From the NCBI RefSeq assembly GCF_014268445.2, contig NZ_CP077089.1:5835001-5899000 (forward strand): 64,000 nucleotides of DNA, read 5' to 3'. The DNA is from Pseudomonas tensinigenes (GTDB taxonomy: Bacteria > Pseudomonadota > Gammaproteobacteria > Pseudomonadales > Pseudomonadaceae). Within the stretch, counting starts at the first letter, position 1. Each line of letters begins with the position of its first letter. Under the pieces are notes generated by a model, which made no database searches, was not told the origin of the DNA, and was given only the letters and a program-made list of their open reading frames with translations. This document shows positions 36,594-45,837 of this stretch, in pieces. The position numbers were made by a program, and so were the translations under genes.

Positions 36594-39545
36594 ATGAAGC
36601 CGCACATGCCCAAAGGATTGATTCGCGCGATTGGCGCCTTGTTGACTGCTCTGGCCCTCTACAGCCTGCTGGGGTTTCTGATTTTGCCGGGCATCGCTCT
36701 GCGGGTAGCCAATCAGCAACTGGCCAACTACGCGACGGTGCCCGCGCATATCCAGCGTATCGAGCTCAACCCGTTCAGCCTTGAAGTCACCCTGTGGGGA
36801 CTGGTCATCGGCGAGCCGGGCAAGGAACAGGTCGGCTTCGATCGCCTGTACGCCGACCTGCAAATCGACAGCCTGTGGACCAAAGCCCTGCATCTGGCCA
36901 ACATCGAGCTGGACAAGCCGAAAACCGAAATCCTTTTCGCCAAAGACGGCAAACTCAACCTGCTCGGCCTGTTCAATGTGCCGGCCAGTGAGCCGACACC
37001 AGCCGACCCGGACGCCAAACCGTTCCCGCTGCGCATCGACAACATCAAACTGGCCGGCGGCGTGGTGCACTTTGAAGACGTGCGCCCGAGCGAGCCGATC
37101 GAATTCCTCTACGACGACCTCAGCTTCGAACTGAAAAACCTCAGCACCCTGCCCGAAGACAGTGCCGACATGACCCTGGTCGCCATCGGCCCGGCCGGTG
37201 GGCGGATCGACTGGAGTGGCAATTTCAGCCTGATCCCGTTCACTTCCGAAGGCACCCTGAAAATTACCGACGGCAAGATGAAAGCGTTCTGGCCCTACGT
37301 GCGTGATTCGGTGCCGCTGGTGCTGGAAGACGGTGTAATCAGCCTCAGCAGCGACTACAAACTCAATCTGTCGAAAGAAACCGAGCTGCAACTGAACAAC
37401 GTGGCGGTGAGCATCGCGCCGTTCGCCATCAAGGCTCCGGATGGGCGACCACTGGCGAAACTCGAACGCCTGGACGTCAGCGAAACCTCGGTGGATCTGG
37501 CCAAACAACAAGTCGTGGTCGGCAAGATCCGCAGCAACAAACTGGAAACCTGGGCAGCCCTCGAAGCCGACGGGCAACTGGACTGGCAGAAACTGTTCGC
37601 CAGCCAACCGTCGAAACCCGCCGCCAAAGCCGCCGCCGAACCGGCGAACACGCCGGCCGCTGCCGACTCGCCGAAAGCCGAACCGACTGCGCCGAGCAAG
37701 CCTTGGCAGGTGTTGCTCAAAGACGTGCAATTGCGCAATTACACTGTGCATCTGGCCGACCGCTCGGCCCAACCAGCCGTTGCTCTGGATATCACCCCAC
37801 TCAACGTCGACCTGCAGGATTTCGACAGTCTCAACGGTTCGCCCTTCAAGCTCAAACTCGACAGCGGCGTGGGCAAGCAAGGCAAGATCATGGCAGACGG
37901 CACGGTCAATCTCGCCCCGGTCAACGCCCAGCTCAACGTGAAAACCCAGGACATCGACCTGCGGGTTGCGCAGTCCTACATCAACCCGTTCATTCGTCTG
38001 GAACTGCGCAGCGGCATGCTCGGTAGTGATCTGAAGGTCAATCTCAAGAGCACCGAACCGCTGGCACTCAGCGTCACCGGTCGCGCACAGATCGATCAAC
38101 TGCACACCCTCGACACCTTGAAAACCCGCGACTTCCTCAAATGGCAGCAAGTGGTGGTCGAAGGCCTGAACTATCAGCACGGCGACAGTCTGTCGATCGA
38201 CAAGGTCAACCTGTTCCAGCCTTATGTGCGGTTCATGATCAACGACGATCGCACCACCAACATTGACGACCTGCTGATCCCGCAACCGGCCGACAGCGGC
38301 GCGAAAACCACAACAGCGAAACCGGCCAGCAACGAGAAACCGTTGGGCATTCATATCGGTGGCATCGCGATCAATGACGGCTCGGCCAACTTCGCCGACT
38401 TCAGCCTGACGCCGAACTTCGCCACCGCCGTGCAGCAGCTCAACGGCCAGATCGGCACCATCGACAGCCGTCAGGCGAAACCGGCCAGCGTCGACATCAA
38501 AGGCAAGGTCGATCGCTACGCACCGGTGACCATCAAGGGCGCGGTCAATCCCTTCGACCCGATGGCCAGCCTCGACATCGCCACCAGTTTCAAACGCGTC
38601 GAGCTGACGACACTGACGCCCTACTCCGGCAAATTCGCCGGTTACCGTATCCGCAAGGGCCGGCTCAACCTCGACCTGCATTACCTGATCACCAAGGGCC
38701 AGCTCAAAGCCGAAAACAAAGTGGTGGTCGAGCAATTGCAGCTCGGCGAAAAAGTCGACAGCCCGGATGCCGTGAGCCTGCCGCTGAAACTGGCGATTGC
38801 CCTGCTCAAGGACGTCGACGGCAAGATCTCCATCGAGTTGCCGGTGACCGGCGACTTGAACAACCCGCAATTCAGCGTGATGCCGATTGTCTGGCAGACC
38901 CTGCGCAACCTGATCGTCAAAGCCGCCGCCGCGCCATTCAAGATGATTGGCGGCCTTATCAGTGGTGGCAGTTCGCAAGACCTTGGCACCGTGTCGTTTG
39001 CTCCGGGTTCCAGCGAGTTGAGCAAGGATGCCGAAGCGGCGCTGATCAAACTGTCTCAGGCGCTGAAGGAGCGTCCGGCACTGCGTCTGGAGATCGAAGG
39101 CACGGCCGCCAAAAGCAGTGACGGCCCGTTGCTCGCCGAGCAGCGTCTGGAACGTGAATACCAGTACAACTACTACAAGATGCTCCAGCGTCGTGGCGAT
39201 AAAGTCCCGGCTCAGGCGTCGCTGCTGCAAGTGCCCGACAGCGAGAAAGGTCCACTGCTCGAGGGCATTTACCGCACCCGTCTGAAAACCCAGCCGCCGG
39301 CGGAATGGAAGGATCTGGGCAAGGAAGAACGCACGGCGAAGATGCGCGAGGGAGTGATCCAGTTCTGGAGTGGCAGCGATGTGCTGTTGCGTCAGTTGGG
39401 TCAGGACCGGGCCAGCAGCATCAAGGATTATCTGGTCGATAAAGGCCAACTGGCAGACGACCGTGTGTACTTCATCGACGCCAATCTCGGTGAAGCCGAG
39501 AGCGATGGCCGCGTGGTGACGCAAATGCACCTGGATGCCGAATGA
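36594..39545 (+). CDS. Large AsmA-like DUF748 protein with OmpA-like C-terminus
   Basis: About 983 residues. One N-terminal membrane helix (about 10-32, GALLTALALYSLLGFLILPG), then long repeated beta-rich DUF748 segments (HIQRIELNPFSLEVTLWGL; QLRNYTVHLADRS; TLTPYSGKFAGYRIRKGRLNLDLHY), as in AsmA/TamB-like proteins that are thought to form lipid-conducting bridges through the periplasm. Near residue 800 a segment VSFAPGSSELSKDAEAALIKLSQAL resembles the OmpA peptidoglycan-binding motif. Three ATGs are possible (36561, 36594, 36606), none with a strong ribosome-binding site. The next gene overlaps its stop codon. Specific role unknown. Confidence 0.85.
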   Translation: MKPHMPKGLIRAIGALLTALALYSLLGFLILPGIALRVANQQLANYATVPAHIQRIELNPFSLEVTLWGLVIGEPGKEQVGFDRLYADLQIDSLWTKALHLANIELDKPKTEILFAKDGKLNLLGLFNVPASEPTPADPDAKPFPLRIDNIKLAGGVVHFEDVRPSEPIEFLYDDLSFELKNLSTLPEDSADMTLVAIGPAGGRIDWSGNFSLIPFTSEGTLKITDGKMKAFWPYVRDSVPLVLEDGVISLSSDYKLNLSKETELQLNNVAVSIAPFAIKAPDGRPLAKLERLDVSETSVDLAKQQVVVGKIRSNKLETWAALEADGQLDWQKLFASQPSKPAAKAAAEPANTPAAADSPKAEPTAPSKPWQVLLKDVQLRNYTVHLADRSAQPAVALDITPLNVDLQDFDSLNGSPFKLKLDSGVGKQGKIMADGTVNLAPVNAQLNVKTQDIDLRVAQSYINPFIRLELRSGMLGSDLKVNLKSTEPLALSVTGRAQIDQLHTLDTLKTRDFLKWQQVVVEGLNYQHGDSLSIDKVNLFQPYVRFMINDDRTTNIDDLLIPQPADSGAKTTTAKPASNEKPLGIHIGGIAINDGSANFADFSLTPNFATAVQQLNGQIGTIDSRQAKPASVDIKGKVDRYAPVTIKGAVNPFDPMASLDIATSFKRVELTTLTPYSGKFAGYRIRKGRLNLDLHYLITKGQLKAENKVVVEQLQLGEKVDSPDAVSLPLKLAIALLKDVDGKISIELPVTGDLNNPQFSVMPIVWQTLRNLIVKAAAAPFKMIGGLISGGSSQDLGTVSFAPGSSELSKDAEAALIKLSQALKERPALRLEIEGTAAKSSDGPLLAEQRLEREYQYNYYKMLQRRGDKVPAQASLLQVPDSEKGPLLEGIYRTRLKTQPPAEWKDLGKEERTAKMREGVIQFWSGSDVLLRQLGQDRASSIKDYLVDKGQLADDRVYFIDANLGEAESDGRVVTQMHLDAE

Positions 39546-39841
39546 TGAAACTGCAGTGGCTGGCATTGATCGCAATGACGTTCGCAGCCAGTCACGCCTC
39601 GGCGTCCGATACGCTGCGCTGCGGCAGTCAGTTGATCAGCCTTGGCGACCGTTCCAGCGAAGTCCTGCAGAAGTGCGGTGAGCCGGTTAGCCGTGATCTG
39701 CTCGGCTACAAGCGCAGCGCCAATCGCCGCGAGGAGTTTCAGGTCGAGGAGTGGACTTACGGTCCGAGCAACGGCATGTACCAATACCTGCGCTTTGAAG
39801 GCAATCGCCTGCGGCAGATCAACAGCAAACGCGGTAACTAA
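39542..39841 (+). CDS. Secreted DUF2845 protein
   Basis: 99 residues. Signal peptide to about residue 21 (ALIAMTFAASHASA), then DTLRCGSQLISLGDRSSEVLQKCGEP, with two cysteines that could form a disulfide, and EEWTYGPSNGMYQYLRFEGNRL: the DUF2845 pattern, related to small SmpA/BamE-like folds. ATGATG gives two start choices; the first overlaps the stop codon of the DUF748 gene, so the two are translationally coupled. Probably periplasmic. Confidence 0.85.
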   Translation: MMKLQWLALIAMTFAASHASASDTLRCGSQLISLGDRSSEVLQKCGEPVSRDLLGYKRSANRREEFQVEEWTYGPSNGMYQYLRFEGNRLRQINSKRGN

Positions 39842-39859
39842 ACCAACACCGATTCCCCT

Positions 39860-39947
39860 GTAGGAGTGAGCCTGCTCGCGAATGCGTCGTGTCAGTCGAA
39901 ATCTTCGTCGGCTGACAGATCGCATTCGCGAGCAGGCTCGCTCCCAC
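39860..39947. repeat. REP doublet (REPIN), GTGGGAGCGAGCC family
   Basis: Left arm diverged to GTAGGAGTGAGCC, right arm standard. Lies between convergent genes. Confidence 0.9.
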
Positions 39948-39969
39948 AATTGTTTTATGTTGCCCCTGA

Positions 39970-40001
39970 AATAGAACAAGCCCCGACACAAGTGGCGGGG
40001 C
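39970..40001 (-). terminator. Terminator of the BON-domain gene
   Basis: On the minus strand GCCCCG-N10-CGGGGC followed by TTGTTCTATTT. About 110 bases after the BON gene stop codon. Confidence 0.75.
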
Positions 40002-40111
40002 CTGTAATGGTCACATCCGTGTGACCGTTCGCATGAACTCTAAAGTTGCGGCAGACGTATTGCTCGGCCCGTCTGTCGCGTCTTCTCCCGGTCCAGGCGA
40101 GAAGTCATGCC

Positions 40112-40468
40112 TTACTCGGCTTTCAGGCCGTCAGCGGAGACCGCTTTAACGCCTTTGATTTTCTTGGCGATCGCAACAGCAACGTCTTTCTGCGATTCAG
40201 TTACAGCAGCAGTCGACGAAAGCGATACAACACCTTTGTTGGTTTCTACTTTGATGTCGGTGCCTGGAATGCCTTTTTCGGTGACCAAGTCAGCTTTGAC
40301 TTTGGTGGTGATCCAAGTGTCAGAAGTAGCTTCTTTAGCCTGGGTGACTTCACCGGCAGCCAGAGTCATTGGAGCCTGGGTAGCCTGAGTGGATTGTGCG
40401 AATGCACCGGAAGCCATGGTCAGGGTCAGCGCGGTAGCAGCAGCGGCAGTGATAGCGAACTTCTTCAT
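40112..40468 (-). CDS. Periplasmic BON-domain protein
   Basis: 118 residues. Signal peptide ending ASGAFA (about residue 24), a 20-residue linker, then one BON domain (SDTWITTKVKADLVTEKGIPGTDIKVETNKGVVSLSSTAAVTESQKDVAVAIAKKIKG split over about 45-110). BON domains bind phospholipid surfaces; OsmY and DolP relatives respond to osmotic and envelope stress. The ATG has AGGAG 8 bases upstream; a longer frame to 40564 is not used. A sigma54-like promoter precedes it. Single gene. Confidence 0.9.
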   Translation of the reverse strand: MKKFAITAAAATALTLTMASGAFAQSTQATQAPMTLAAGEVTQAKEATSDTWITTKVKADLVTEKGIPGTDIKVETNKGVVSLSSTAAVTESQKDVAVAIAKKIKGVKAVSADGLKAE

Positions 40469-40533
40469 ACGAGTAACTCCTGTTTTTCTGGAAAGTCTGC
40501 TGGTTGTCTTGTCAGCAGGGTTACCAAGGTAGT

Positions 40534-40549
40534 TGCGAACGCTGTGCCA
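40534..40549 (-). promoter_or_regulatory. Sigma54-like promoter of the BON-domain gene
   Basis: On the minus strand TTGGCACAGCGTTCGCA: GG (40548-40547) and GC (40536-40535) are separated by exactly ten bases; one mismatch in the TTGC half. Predicted start near 40523 gives a leader of about 55 bases. Confidence 0.5.
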
Positions 40550-40613
40550 ACTTTTGAAAATCAATATTTTCTTTATAAATCAATAACTTATGAATTACAG
40601 AAATTTTCGAAAT

Positions 40614-40628
40614 CATGCAATTTGCATG
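40614..40628. promoter_or_regulatory. Perfect palindrome CATGCAA-T-TTGCATG
   Basis: A 7-base perfect inverted repeat with one central base, in the AT-rich stretch about 90 bases upstream of the predicted BON gene start site. Looks like an operator or activator site; no protein can be named. Confidence 0.45.
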
Positions 40629-40714
40629 ACCTTCGAATTATCGACATGCAAGTTACGGTTTTTTGGAAAGTTCCTAAGGCGCTGAAATTATTGAAGCTTT
40701 TGTGAAGTGCCGCG

Positions 40715-40745
40715 CAATGAAAAATGCCCCGCATTGCGGGGCATT
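40715..40745 (-). terminator. pilA terminator
   Basis: Stem AATGCCCCGC/GCGGGGCATT (40723-40732 with 40736-40745), loop of three, followed on the minus strand by TTTTCATT. Confidence 0.85.
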
Positions 40746-40765
40746 CTGTTCACCACACATTCAAC

Positions 40766-41197
40766 TTATGTACCGCTGGCGGTGCAGCCTTTTGGCGAAT
40801 AGTCCGGTGCCACCGTGGTGCCGCAAGTCCAGACGCCAGCACCGGTGCCCGATGAACGGGTCAAGGTGATGGTTTTGTCCAGAACAGGGCCAGGAGCGTT
40901 CTTGATTGTGCAGACAATGGTGCCGGCCCCGGTCGAAGCGGTGCCCGATGCGGTCACGGCGCAATTTGACGTTGTGACGGTGGCACTACCGGCCACCAGC
41001 GTCAGCGTCGGATCGGTACCTTGGTTGATGGTGTCTTCGAACGGCACTTTCATCGCACTGATCTCCGCCAGCCCCGCCGTTACCTTCGACCGCGCCTGAT
41101 ACTTGGAATACTGCGGCAAGGCGATGGTCGCCAGAATCCCGATGATCGCCACCACGATCAGCAGTTCGATCAGAGTAAAACCTTGTTGTTTTTTCAT
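40766..41197 (-). CDS. pilA: Type IV major pilin PilA
   Basis: 143 residues. Class III prepilin leader MKKQQG cut by PilD before Phe7, then the assembly helix FTLIELLIVVAIIGILATIA with the essential Glu at mature position 5. The C-terminal region has four cysteines; the last two (WTCGTTVAPDYSPKGC) define the D-loop disulfide of type IVa pilins. An upstream in-frame ATG is ignored because GGAG precedes 41197. Divergent from pilBCD. Behind a sigma54 promoter. Confidence 0.95.
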   Translation of the reverse strand: MKKQQGFTLIELLIVVAIIGILATIALPQYSKYQARSKVTAGLAEISAMKVPFEDTINQGTDPTLTLVAGSATVTTSNCAVTASGTASTGAGTIVCTIKNAPGPVLDKTITLTRSSGTGAGVWTCGTTVAPDYSPKGCTASGT

Positions 41198-41245
41198 AGA
41201 CACGCTCCATGCATGAGTCGAAATCTCATGATCTGCAAGGGAAGC

Positions 41246-41261
41246 AGCATAGGCCATGCCA
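41246..41261 (-). promoter_or_regulatory. Sigma54 promoter of pilA
   Basis: On the minus strand TTGGCATGGCCTATGCT: GG (41260-41259) and GC (41248-41247) are ten bases apart. Start predicted near 41235, leader about 38 bases. pilA is RpoN/PilR-dependent in P. aeruginosa, and pilSR are at the right end of this window. Confidence 0.75.
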
Positions 41262-41334
41262 ACGCCTCCAAGCCCCGCCCGTTGGGCGCGAACCCTCTAC
41301 AACGCCATTTCCTACAGCCCGTAACCGCACTATC

Positions 41335-41349
41335 TGACACTTTTTGTCA
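41335..41349. promoter_or_regulatory. Candidate PilR-binding site
   Basis: Palindrome TGACA-CTTTT-TGTCA about 100-115 bases upstream of the pilA start, with another TGTC at 41373-41376. PilR sites in P. aeruginosa contain TGTC and lie in this distance range. Confidence 0.45.
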
Positions 41350-41365
41350 CCTGCACCCGCCGTGT

Positions 41366-41394
41366 TTGGCGCTGTCACTTGACTAGGCTATAAG
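41366..41394 (+). promoter_or_regulatory. Candidate sigma70 promoter of pilBCD
   Basis: TTGGCG (41366-41371) and TATAAG (41389-41394), 17 bases apart, about 30 bases before the pilB ATG. Confidence 0.5.
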
Positions 41395-41422
41395 TCATGA
41401 ACTGCAAGCGTGCGGAATCCCC

Positions 41423-43123
41423 ATGAATGACATCGCTCTGAGCGGTCTGGCCAAGCAACTGGTACAGGCCGAGTTGCTGACAGAAAAAAGTGCCCAGCAA
41501 GCCTGGCAACAGGCTCAGCGCAATCGCCTGTCGCTGGTCAGCTATCTGGTGCAGAACAAACTGGTCAAGAGCTGGCAGGTCGCCGAGATCGCCAGCGAGC
41601 ATTTCGGCATGGCGTTCCTTGATCTAAATTGCCTCGACAAGGAAACCCAGCCCAAAGGACTGGTCAGCGAAAAACTGGTGCGTCAGCATCACGCTCTGCC
41701 CCTGTGGCGGCGAGGCAACAAGCTATTCGTAGGCATTTCCGACCCAAGCAATCATCAAGCAATCAACGACATTCAGTTCAGTACGGGGCTGAGCACCGAA
41801 GCCATTCTGGTCGAGGACGACAAGCTCACCGACGCCATCGAAAAATTTTTCGACACCCACACCAGTGGCCTGGAAGACATGGCCGATGTCGATCTCGACG
41901 GCCTCGATGTCGAAGCCATCGACGACAGCAAGCAAGACACGATTGGCGGACTCGACGCCGACGATGCGCCAGTGGTGCGTTTTGTTCACAAGATGTTGCT
42001 CGACGCGATCAAAAGCGGTTCTTCTGATTTGCACTTCGAGCCCTACGAGAAGAACTACCGGGTACGAGTGCGCACCGACGGCATCCTGCGCGAGGTGGCC
42101 AAACCGCCGATTCAACTGGCCGGGCGGATCGCCGCACGTTTGAAAGTCATGGCCAGTCTCGATATCTCGGAACGGCGCAAGCCGCAAGACGGGCGGATCA
42201 AGATGCGCCTGTCGAAGAGCAAGTCGATCGATTTCCGGGTCAACACTCTGCCGACGCTGTGGGGGGAAAAAGTGGTGATCCGGATTCTCGACCCTTCCAG
42301 CGCACAGATCGGCATCGACGCGCTTGGTTACGAACCCGCGCAGAAAGAACTGTACATGGCCGCGCTCAAGCAGCCCCAAGGCATGATTCTGGTCACTGGC
42401 CCCACCGGCTCGGGGAAAACCGTGTCGCTGTACACCGGCCTGAATATCCTCAACACCGTCGACATCAATATCTCCACCGCCGAGGACCCGGTGGAGATCA
42501 ATATGGAAGGCATCAACCAAGTCAACGTCAACCCCAAACAGGGCCTCGATTTTGCCCAAGCGCTGCGCTCGTTTCTGCGCCAGGACCCGGACGTGATCAT
42601 GGTTGGCGAGATCCGCGATCTGGAAACCGCCGAGATCGCGATCAAGGCTGCGCAGACCGGCCACCTGGTGCTCTCGACCCTGCACACCAACAGCGCTGCG
42701 GAAACCCTGACCCGTCTGCACAACATGGGCATCCCCGGCTTCAACATCGCCACCTCGGTCAGCCTGATCATCGCTCAACGCCTGGCGCGAAAACTGTGCA
42801 GCCACTGCAAGAAGCCCATCGAGATCCCACGCGAAACCTTGATCAAGGAAGGTTTCCCCGAGGAACGCATCGGCCATTTCACGATCTACGAGCCGGTCGG
42901 TTGCGATCACTGCAACGGCGGTTACAAGGGACGCGTGGGGATTTATGAAGTGGTGAAAAACACACCGGAGTTGCAACGCTTGATCATGGCCGAAGGCAAC
43001 TCGCTGGAAATCGACATTCAAATGCGCCGCGACGGCTTCGACGATCTGCGCACATCTGGGTTGCACAAGGCCATGCAAGGCATCACCAGCCTTGAAGAAA
43101 TCAATCGGGTCACCAAGGACTGA
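41423..43123 (+). CDS. pilB: Type IV pilus extension ATPase PilB
   Basis: 566 residues. Hexameric ATPase that drives pilus extension. N-terminal MshEN-type domain (about 1-150), then the secretion-ATPase core with Walker A GPTGSGKT (about 330), Asp box, Walker B GEIRDLETAEIAIKAAQTGH, His box, and a zinc tetracysteine (CSHCKK and CDHCNGGYKGR). First gene of pilBCD; pilC starts two bases after its stop codon. Confidence 0.97.
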   Translation: MNDIALSGLAKQLVQAELLTEKSAQQAWQQAQRNRLSLVSYLVQNKLVKSWQVAEIASEHFGMAFLDLNCLDKETQPKGLVSEKLVRQHHALPLWRRGNKLFVGISDPSNHQAINDIQFSTGLSTEAILVEDDKLTDAIEKFFDTHTSGLEDMADVDLDGLDVEAIDDSKQDTIGGLDADDAPVVRFVHKMLLDAIKSGSSDLHFEPYEKNYRVRVRTDGILREVAKPPIQLAGRIAARLKVMASLDISERRKPQDGRIKMRLSKSKSIDFRVNTLPTLWGEKVVIRILDPSSAQIGIDALGYEPAQKELYMAALKQPQGMILVTGPTGSGKTVSLYTGLNILNTVDINISTAEDPVEINMEGINQVNVNPKQGLDFAQALRSFLRQDPDVIMVGEIRDLETAEIAIKAAQTGHLVLSTLHTNSAAETLTRLHNMGIPGFNIATSVSLIIAQRLARKLCSHCKKPIEIPRETLIKEGFPEERIGHFTIYEPVGCDHCNGGYKGRVGIYEVVKNTPELQRLIMAEGNSLEIDIQMRRDGFDDLRTSGLHKAMQGITSLEEINRVTKD

Positions 43124-43125
43124 AC

Positions 43126-44343
43126 ATGGCGGTCAAGGCAGCGAAAATCAGTATCTACGCCTGGGAAGGTACGGACAGGAAAGGCAGCAAAGTCACCGGT
43201 GAGCTGAGCGGACAAAACCCGGCGCTGATCAAGGCACAACTGCGTAAACAGGGGATCAATCCCGGCAAGGTACGCAAAAAATCCGCGTCGTTGTTGAGTT
43301 TCGGCAAACGCATCAAGGCCCAGGACATCGCTCTGTTCACCCGGCAGATGGCGACCATGATGAAGGCTGGTGTGCCGCTGCTGCAGTCGTTCGACATCAT
43401 CGGCGAAGGCTTTGAAAACCCGGCCATGCGCAAGCTGGTGGACGAGGTAAAACAGGAAGTCGCCGCCGGTAACAGCTTTGCCAACGCCCTGCGCAAAAAG
43501 CCGCAGTACTTCGACGAGTTGTATTGCAACCTTGTCGATGCTGGTGAGCAGTCCGGCGCCCTTGATACCTTGCTGGAACGTGTTGCGACGTATAAGGAAA
43601 AGAGCGAGGCCCTCAAGGCCAAAATCAAGAAAGCCATGACCTATCCCGCCGCCGTGGTGCTGGTGGCGGCAGTGGTGACCGGGATCCTGCTGGTAAAAGT
43701 GGTGCCGCAGTTTCAGTCGGTGTTCTCGGGTTTCGGCGCCGAATTACCGGCCTTCACCCTGATGGTGATCAGCCTTTCGGAGTTCATGCAGCAATGGTGG
43801 TGGGCGATTCTCGGCGCGCTGGTCGCGGCGATTTTCGGCACCCGCCATGCGTTGAAAACCTCTCAGGCGTTACGTGATCGCAAGGACACCTGGCTGTTGA
43901 AGCTGCCATTGGTGGGCACCCTGATGTACAAATCTGCGGTCGCCCGTTTCGCCCGAACCCTTTCCACTACATTTGCTGCTGGTGTGCCATTGGTGGAAGC
44001 GCTCGACTCGGTGGCCGGCGCCACCGGCAACGTGGTGTTCAAGCGCGCCGTGCTGCGGATTCGTCAGGACGTCTCCACCGGCATGCAGCTGAACTTTTCG
44101 ATGCGCAGCACCGGAGTCTTTCCCAACATGGCCGTGCAGATGACCGCTATCGGCGAGGAATCGGGTGCGCTGGATGAAATGCTCGACAAGGTTGCAGGCT
44201 TTTACGAGGAAGAAGTGGATAACATGGTCGACAACCTCACCAGCCTTATGGAGCCATTCATCATGGTGGTGCTGGGGGTGATCGTCGGCGGTCTGGTCGT
44301 AGCCATGTACCTGCCGATTTTCCAACTCGGCTCAGCGATCTGA
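43126..44343 (+). CDS. pilC: Type IV pilus inner-membrane platform protein PilC
   Basis: 405 residues with the duplicated GspF-type domain: first copy about 70-190 (RQMATMMKAGVPLLQSFDIIGEG), second about 270-395 (RTLSTTFAAGVPLVEALDSVAGA), and three membrane helices, the first at AVVLVAAVVTGILLVKVV. It couples PilB and PilT motion to pilin addition and removal. Part of pilBCD; pilD follows after one base. Confidence 0.97.
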   Translation: MAVKAAKISIYAWEGTDRKGSKVTGELSGQNPALIKAQLRKQGINPGKVRKKSASLLSFGKRIKAQDIALFTRQMATMMKAGVPLLQSFDIIGEGFENPAMRKLVDEVKQEVAAGNSFANALRKKPQYFDELYCNLVDAGEQSGALDTLLERVATYKEKSEALKAKIKKAMTYPAAVVLVAAVVTGILLVKVVPQFQSVFSGFGAELPAFTLMVISLSEFMQQWWWAILGALVAAIFGTRHALKTSQALRDRKDTWLLKLPLVGTLMYKSAVARFARTLSTTFAAGVPLVEALDSVAGATGNVVFKRAVLRIRQDVSTGMQLNFSMRSTGVFPNMAVQMTAIGEESGALDEMLDKVAGFYEEEVDNMVDNLTSLMEPFIMVVLGVIVGGLVVAMYLPIFQLGSAI

Positions 44344-44344
44344 C

Positions 44345-45217
44345 ATGCCTATCGACGAACTGTTTGCCCTGTATCCACTGGCCTTTGTCTTCACCGCCCT
44401 GCTGCTCGGTCTGGTGGTCGGCAGCTTTCTCAACGTGCTGATCTGGCGTCTGCCGAAAATGCTCGAACGCGACTGGCGCCAGCAGGCCCACGACGTGCTC
44501 GGTTTGCCCGGCGAGACGCCTCAGCCCACCTACAATTTGATGCTGCCGCACTCCGAATGCCCACATTGCGCCCATCGGATCCGCCCGTGGGAAAACATTC
44601 CCCTGCTCAGTTATCTGTGGCTGCGCGGGCGCTGTTCGGCGTGCGCAGCGCCGATCAGCAAACGTTATCCGCTAACCGAACTGGCCTGTGGGTTGCTCTC
44701 GGCCTTCATCGCCTGGCACTTCGGTTTCGGTTGGCCGGCGTGCCTGCTCATCTTCCTCACCTGGGGTTTGCTGGCGATGAGTCTGATCGACACCGAGCAT
44801 CAACTGTTGCCCGATGTGCTGGTGCTGCCGCTGCTGTGGCTGGGGTTGATCGTCAACAGCTTCGGCCTGTTCGTGCCGTTGCACGATGCGCTGTGGGGCG
44901 CAGTGGCCGGTTACCTGACGCTGTGGTCGGTGTTCTGGCTATTCAAACTGCTGACCGGCAAGGACGGCATCGGTCACGGTGATTTCAAGTTGCTGGCGCT
45001 GCTCGGCGCGTGGGGCGGCTGGCAGATTCTACCGCTGACCATCCTGCTGTCATCGCTGGTGGGCGCCATTATCGGGGTGGTTTTACTGCGCTTGCGCAAT
45101 GAGAAAGCATCCACGCCGATCCCCTTCGGCCCCTATCTGGCAATTGCCGGCTGGATTGCCTTGCTCTGGGGTGGTCAAATAACCGACTTCTATTGGCAGT
45201 TTGTCGGTTTGAAATGA
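44345..45217 (+). CDS. pilD: Prepilin peptidase / N-methyltransferase PilD
   Basis: 290 residues. Cleaves and N-methylates type IV prepilins and type II secretion pseudopilins. Cytosolic N-terminal domain with two CxxC pairs (CPHC and CSAC) that bind zinc; catalytic aspartates in [12 protein letters not shown] and GHGDFKL; about eight membrane helices. Its last four bases overlap the coaE start (ATGA). Confidence 0.97.
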   Translation: MPIDELFALYPLAFVFTALLLGLVVGSFLNVLIWRLPKMLERDWRQQAHDVLGLPGETPQPTYNLMLPHSECPHCAHRIRPWENIPLLSYLWLRGRCSACAAPISKRYPLTELACGLLSAFIAWHFGFGWPACLLIFLTWGLLAMSLIDTEHQLLPDVLVLPLLWLGLIVNSFGLFVPLHDALWGAVAGYLTLWSVFWLFKLLTGKDGIGHGDFKLLALLGAWGGWQILPLTILLSSLVGAIIGVVLLRLRNEKASTPIPFGPYLAIAGWIALLWGGQITDFYWQFVGLK

Positions 45218-45837
45218 ATACCCCTGTGGAAAAACCCTGGATTCTCGGCCTCACCGGCGGCATCGGCAGCGGCAAAAGCGCGGCGGCCCAGCACTTCATT
45301 GATCTGGGTGTCCACGTGGTGGATGCCGATCATGCGGCGCGCTGGGTGGTTGAACCGGGCCGTCCCGCCCTGGCAAAGATTGCCGAGCACTTCGGCCCCG
45401 GCGTATTGCAGGCCGATGGCACACTGGACCGCGCCGCCCTGCGCAAACTGATCTTCGAAGTACCGGAGCAACGGCGCTGGCTCGAAGCCCTGCTGCATCC
45501 GTTGATCGCCGAAGAAATCGCTCATCATCTGGCGCTGGCAAAATCACCTTACGCGATTCTGGTTTCGCCGCTGTTGATCGAATCCGGGCAATACGCGATG
45601 ACCCAGCGCATCCTGGTGATCGACGCCCCGCAACAATTACAGATCGAACGCACCTTGCAGCGTGACCAGACCAGCGAGCAGCAGGTTCAGGCGATCCTCA
45701 AGGCTCAGTCGAGCCGCGAAGACCGTGCGAGCCGTGCCGACGACGTGGTGGTCAATGACCGCGACCTCGCCTGGTTGCACAGCGAAGTCGAGCGTCTGCA
45801 TCACTTTTACCTGACTTTATCCGGAGGCCAAGCATGA
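45214..45837 (+). CDS. coaE: Dephospho-CoA kinase
   Basis: 207 residues. Last step of coenzyme A synthesis. Walker [15 protein letters not shown] near residue 13, [13 protein letters not shown], and [13 protein letters not shown] lid region. Starts at the ATG overlapping pilD stop; an upstream in-frame ATG lies within pilD. pilD-coaE-yacG is a conserved gene chain. Confidence 0.97.
   Translation: MNTPVEKPWILGLTGGIGSGKSAAAQHFIDLGVHVVDADHAARWVVEPGRPALAKIAEHFGPGVLQADGTLDRAALRKLIFEVPEQRRWLEALLHPLIAEEIAHHLALAKSPYAILVSPLLIESGQYAMTQRILVIDAPQQLQIERTLQRDQTSEQQVQAILKAQSSREDRASRADDVVVNDRDLAWLHSEVERLHHFYLTLSGGQA

Noticed and set aside
36504..39575. Very long open frame (over 1000 codons) opposite the DUF748 gene
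   Set aside because: It mirrors a high-GC gene with strong codon bias; its translation is low-complexity, rich in Gln, Arg and Phe, with no domain. The same applies to long frames opposite ilvI (2848-4494), clpB (53573-55837), cbrA (21880-23472), thiO and pilR.
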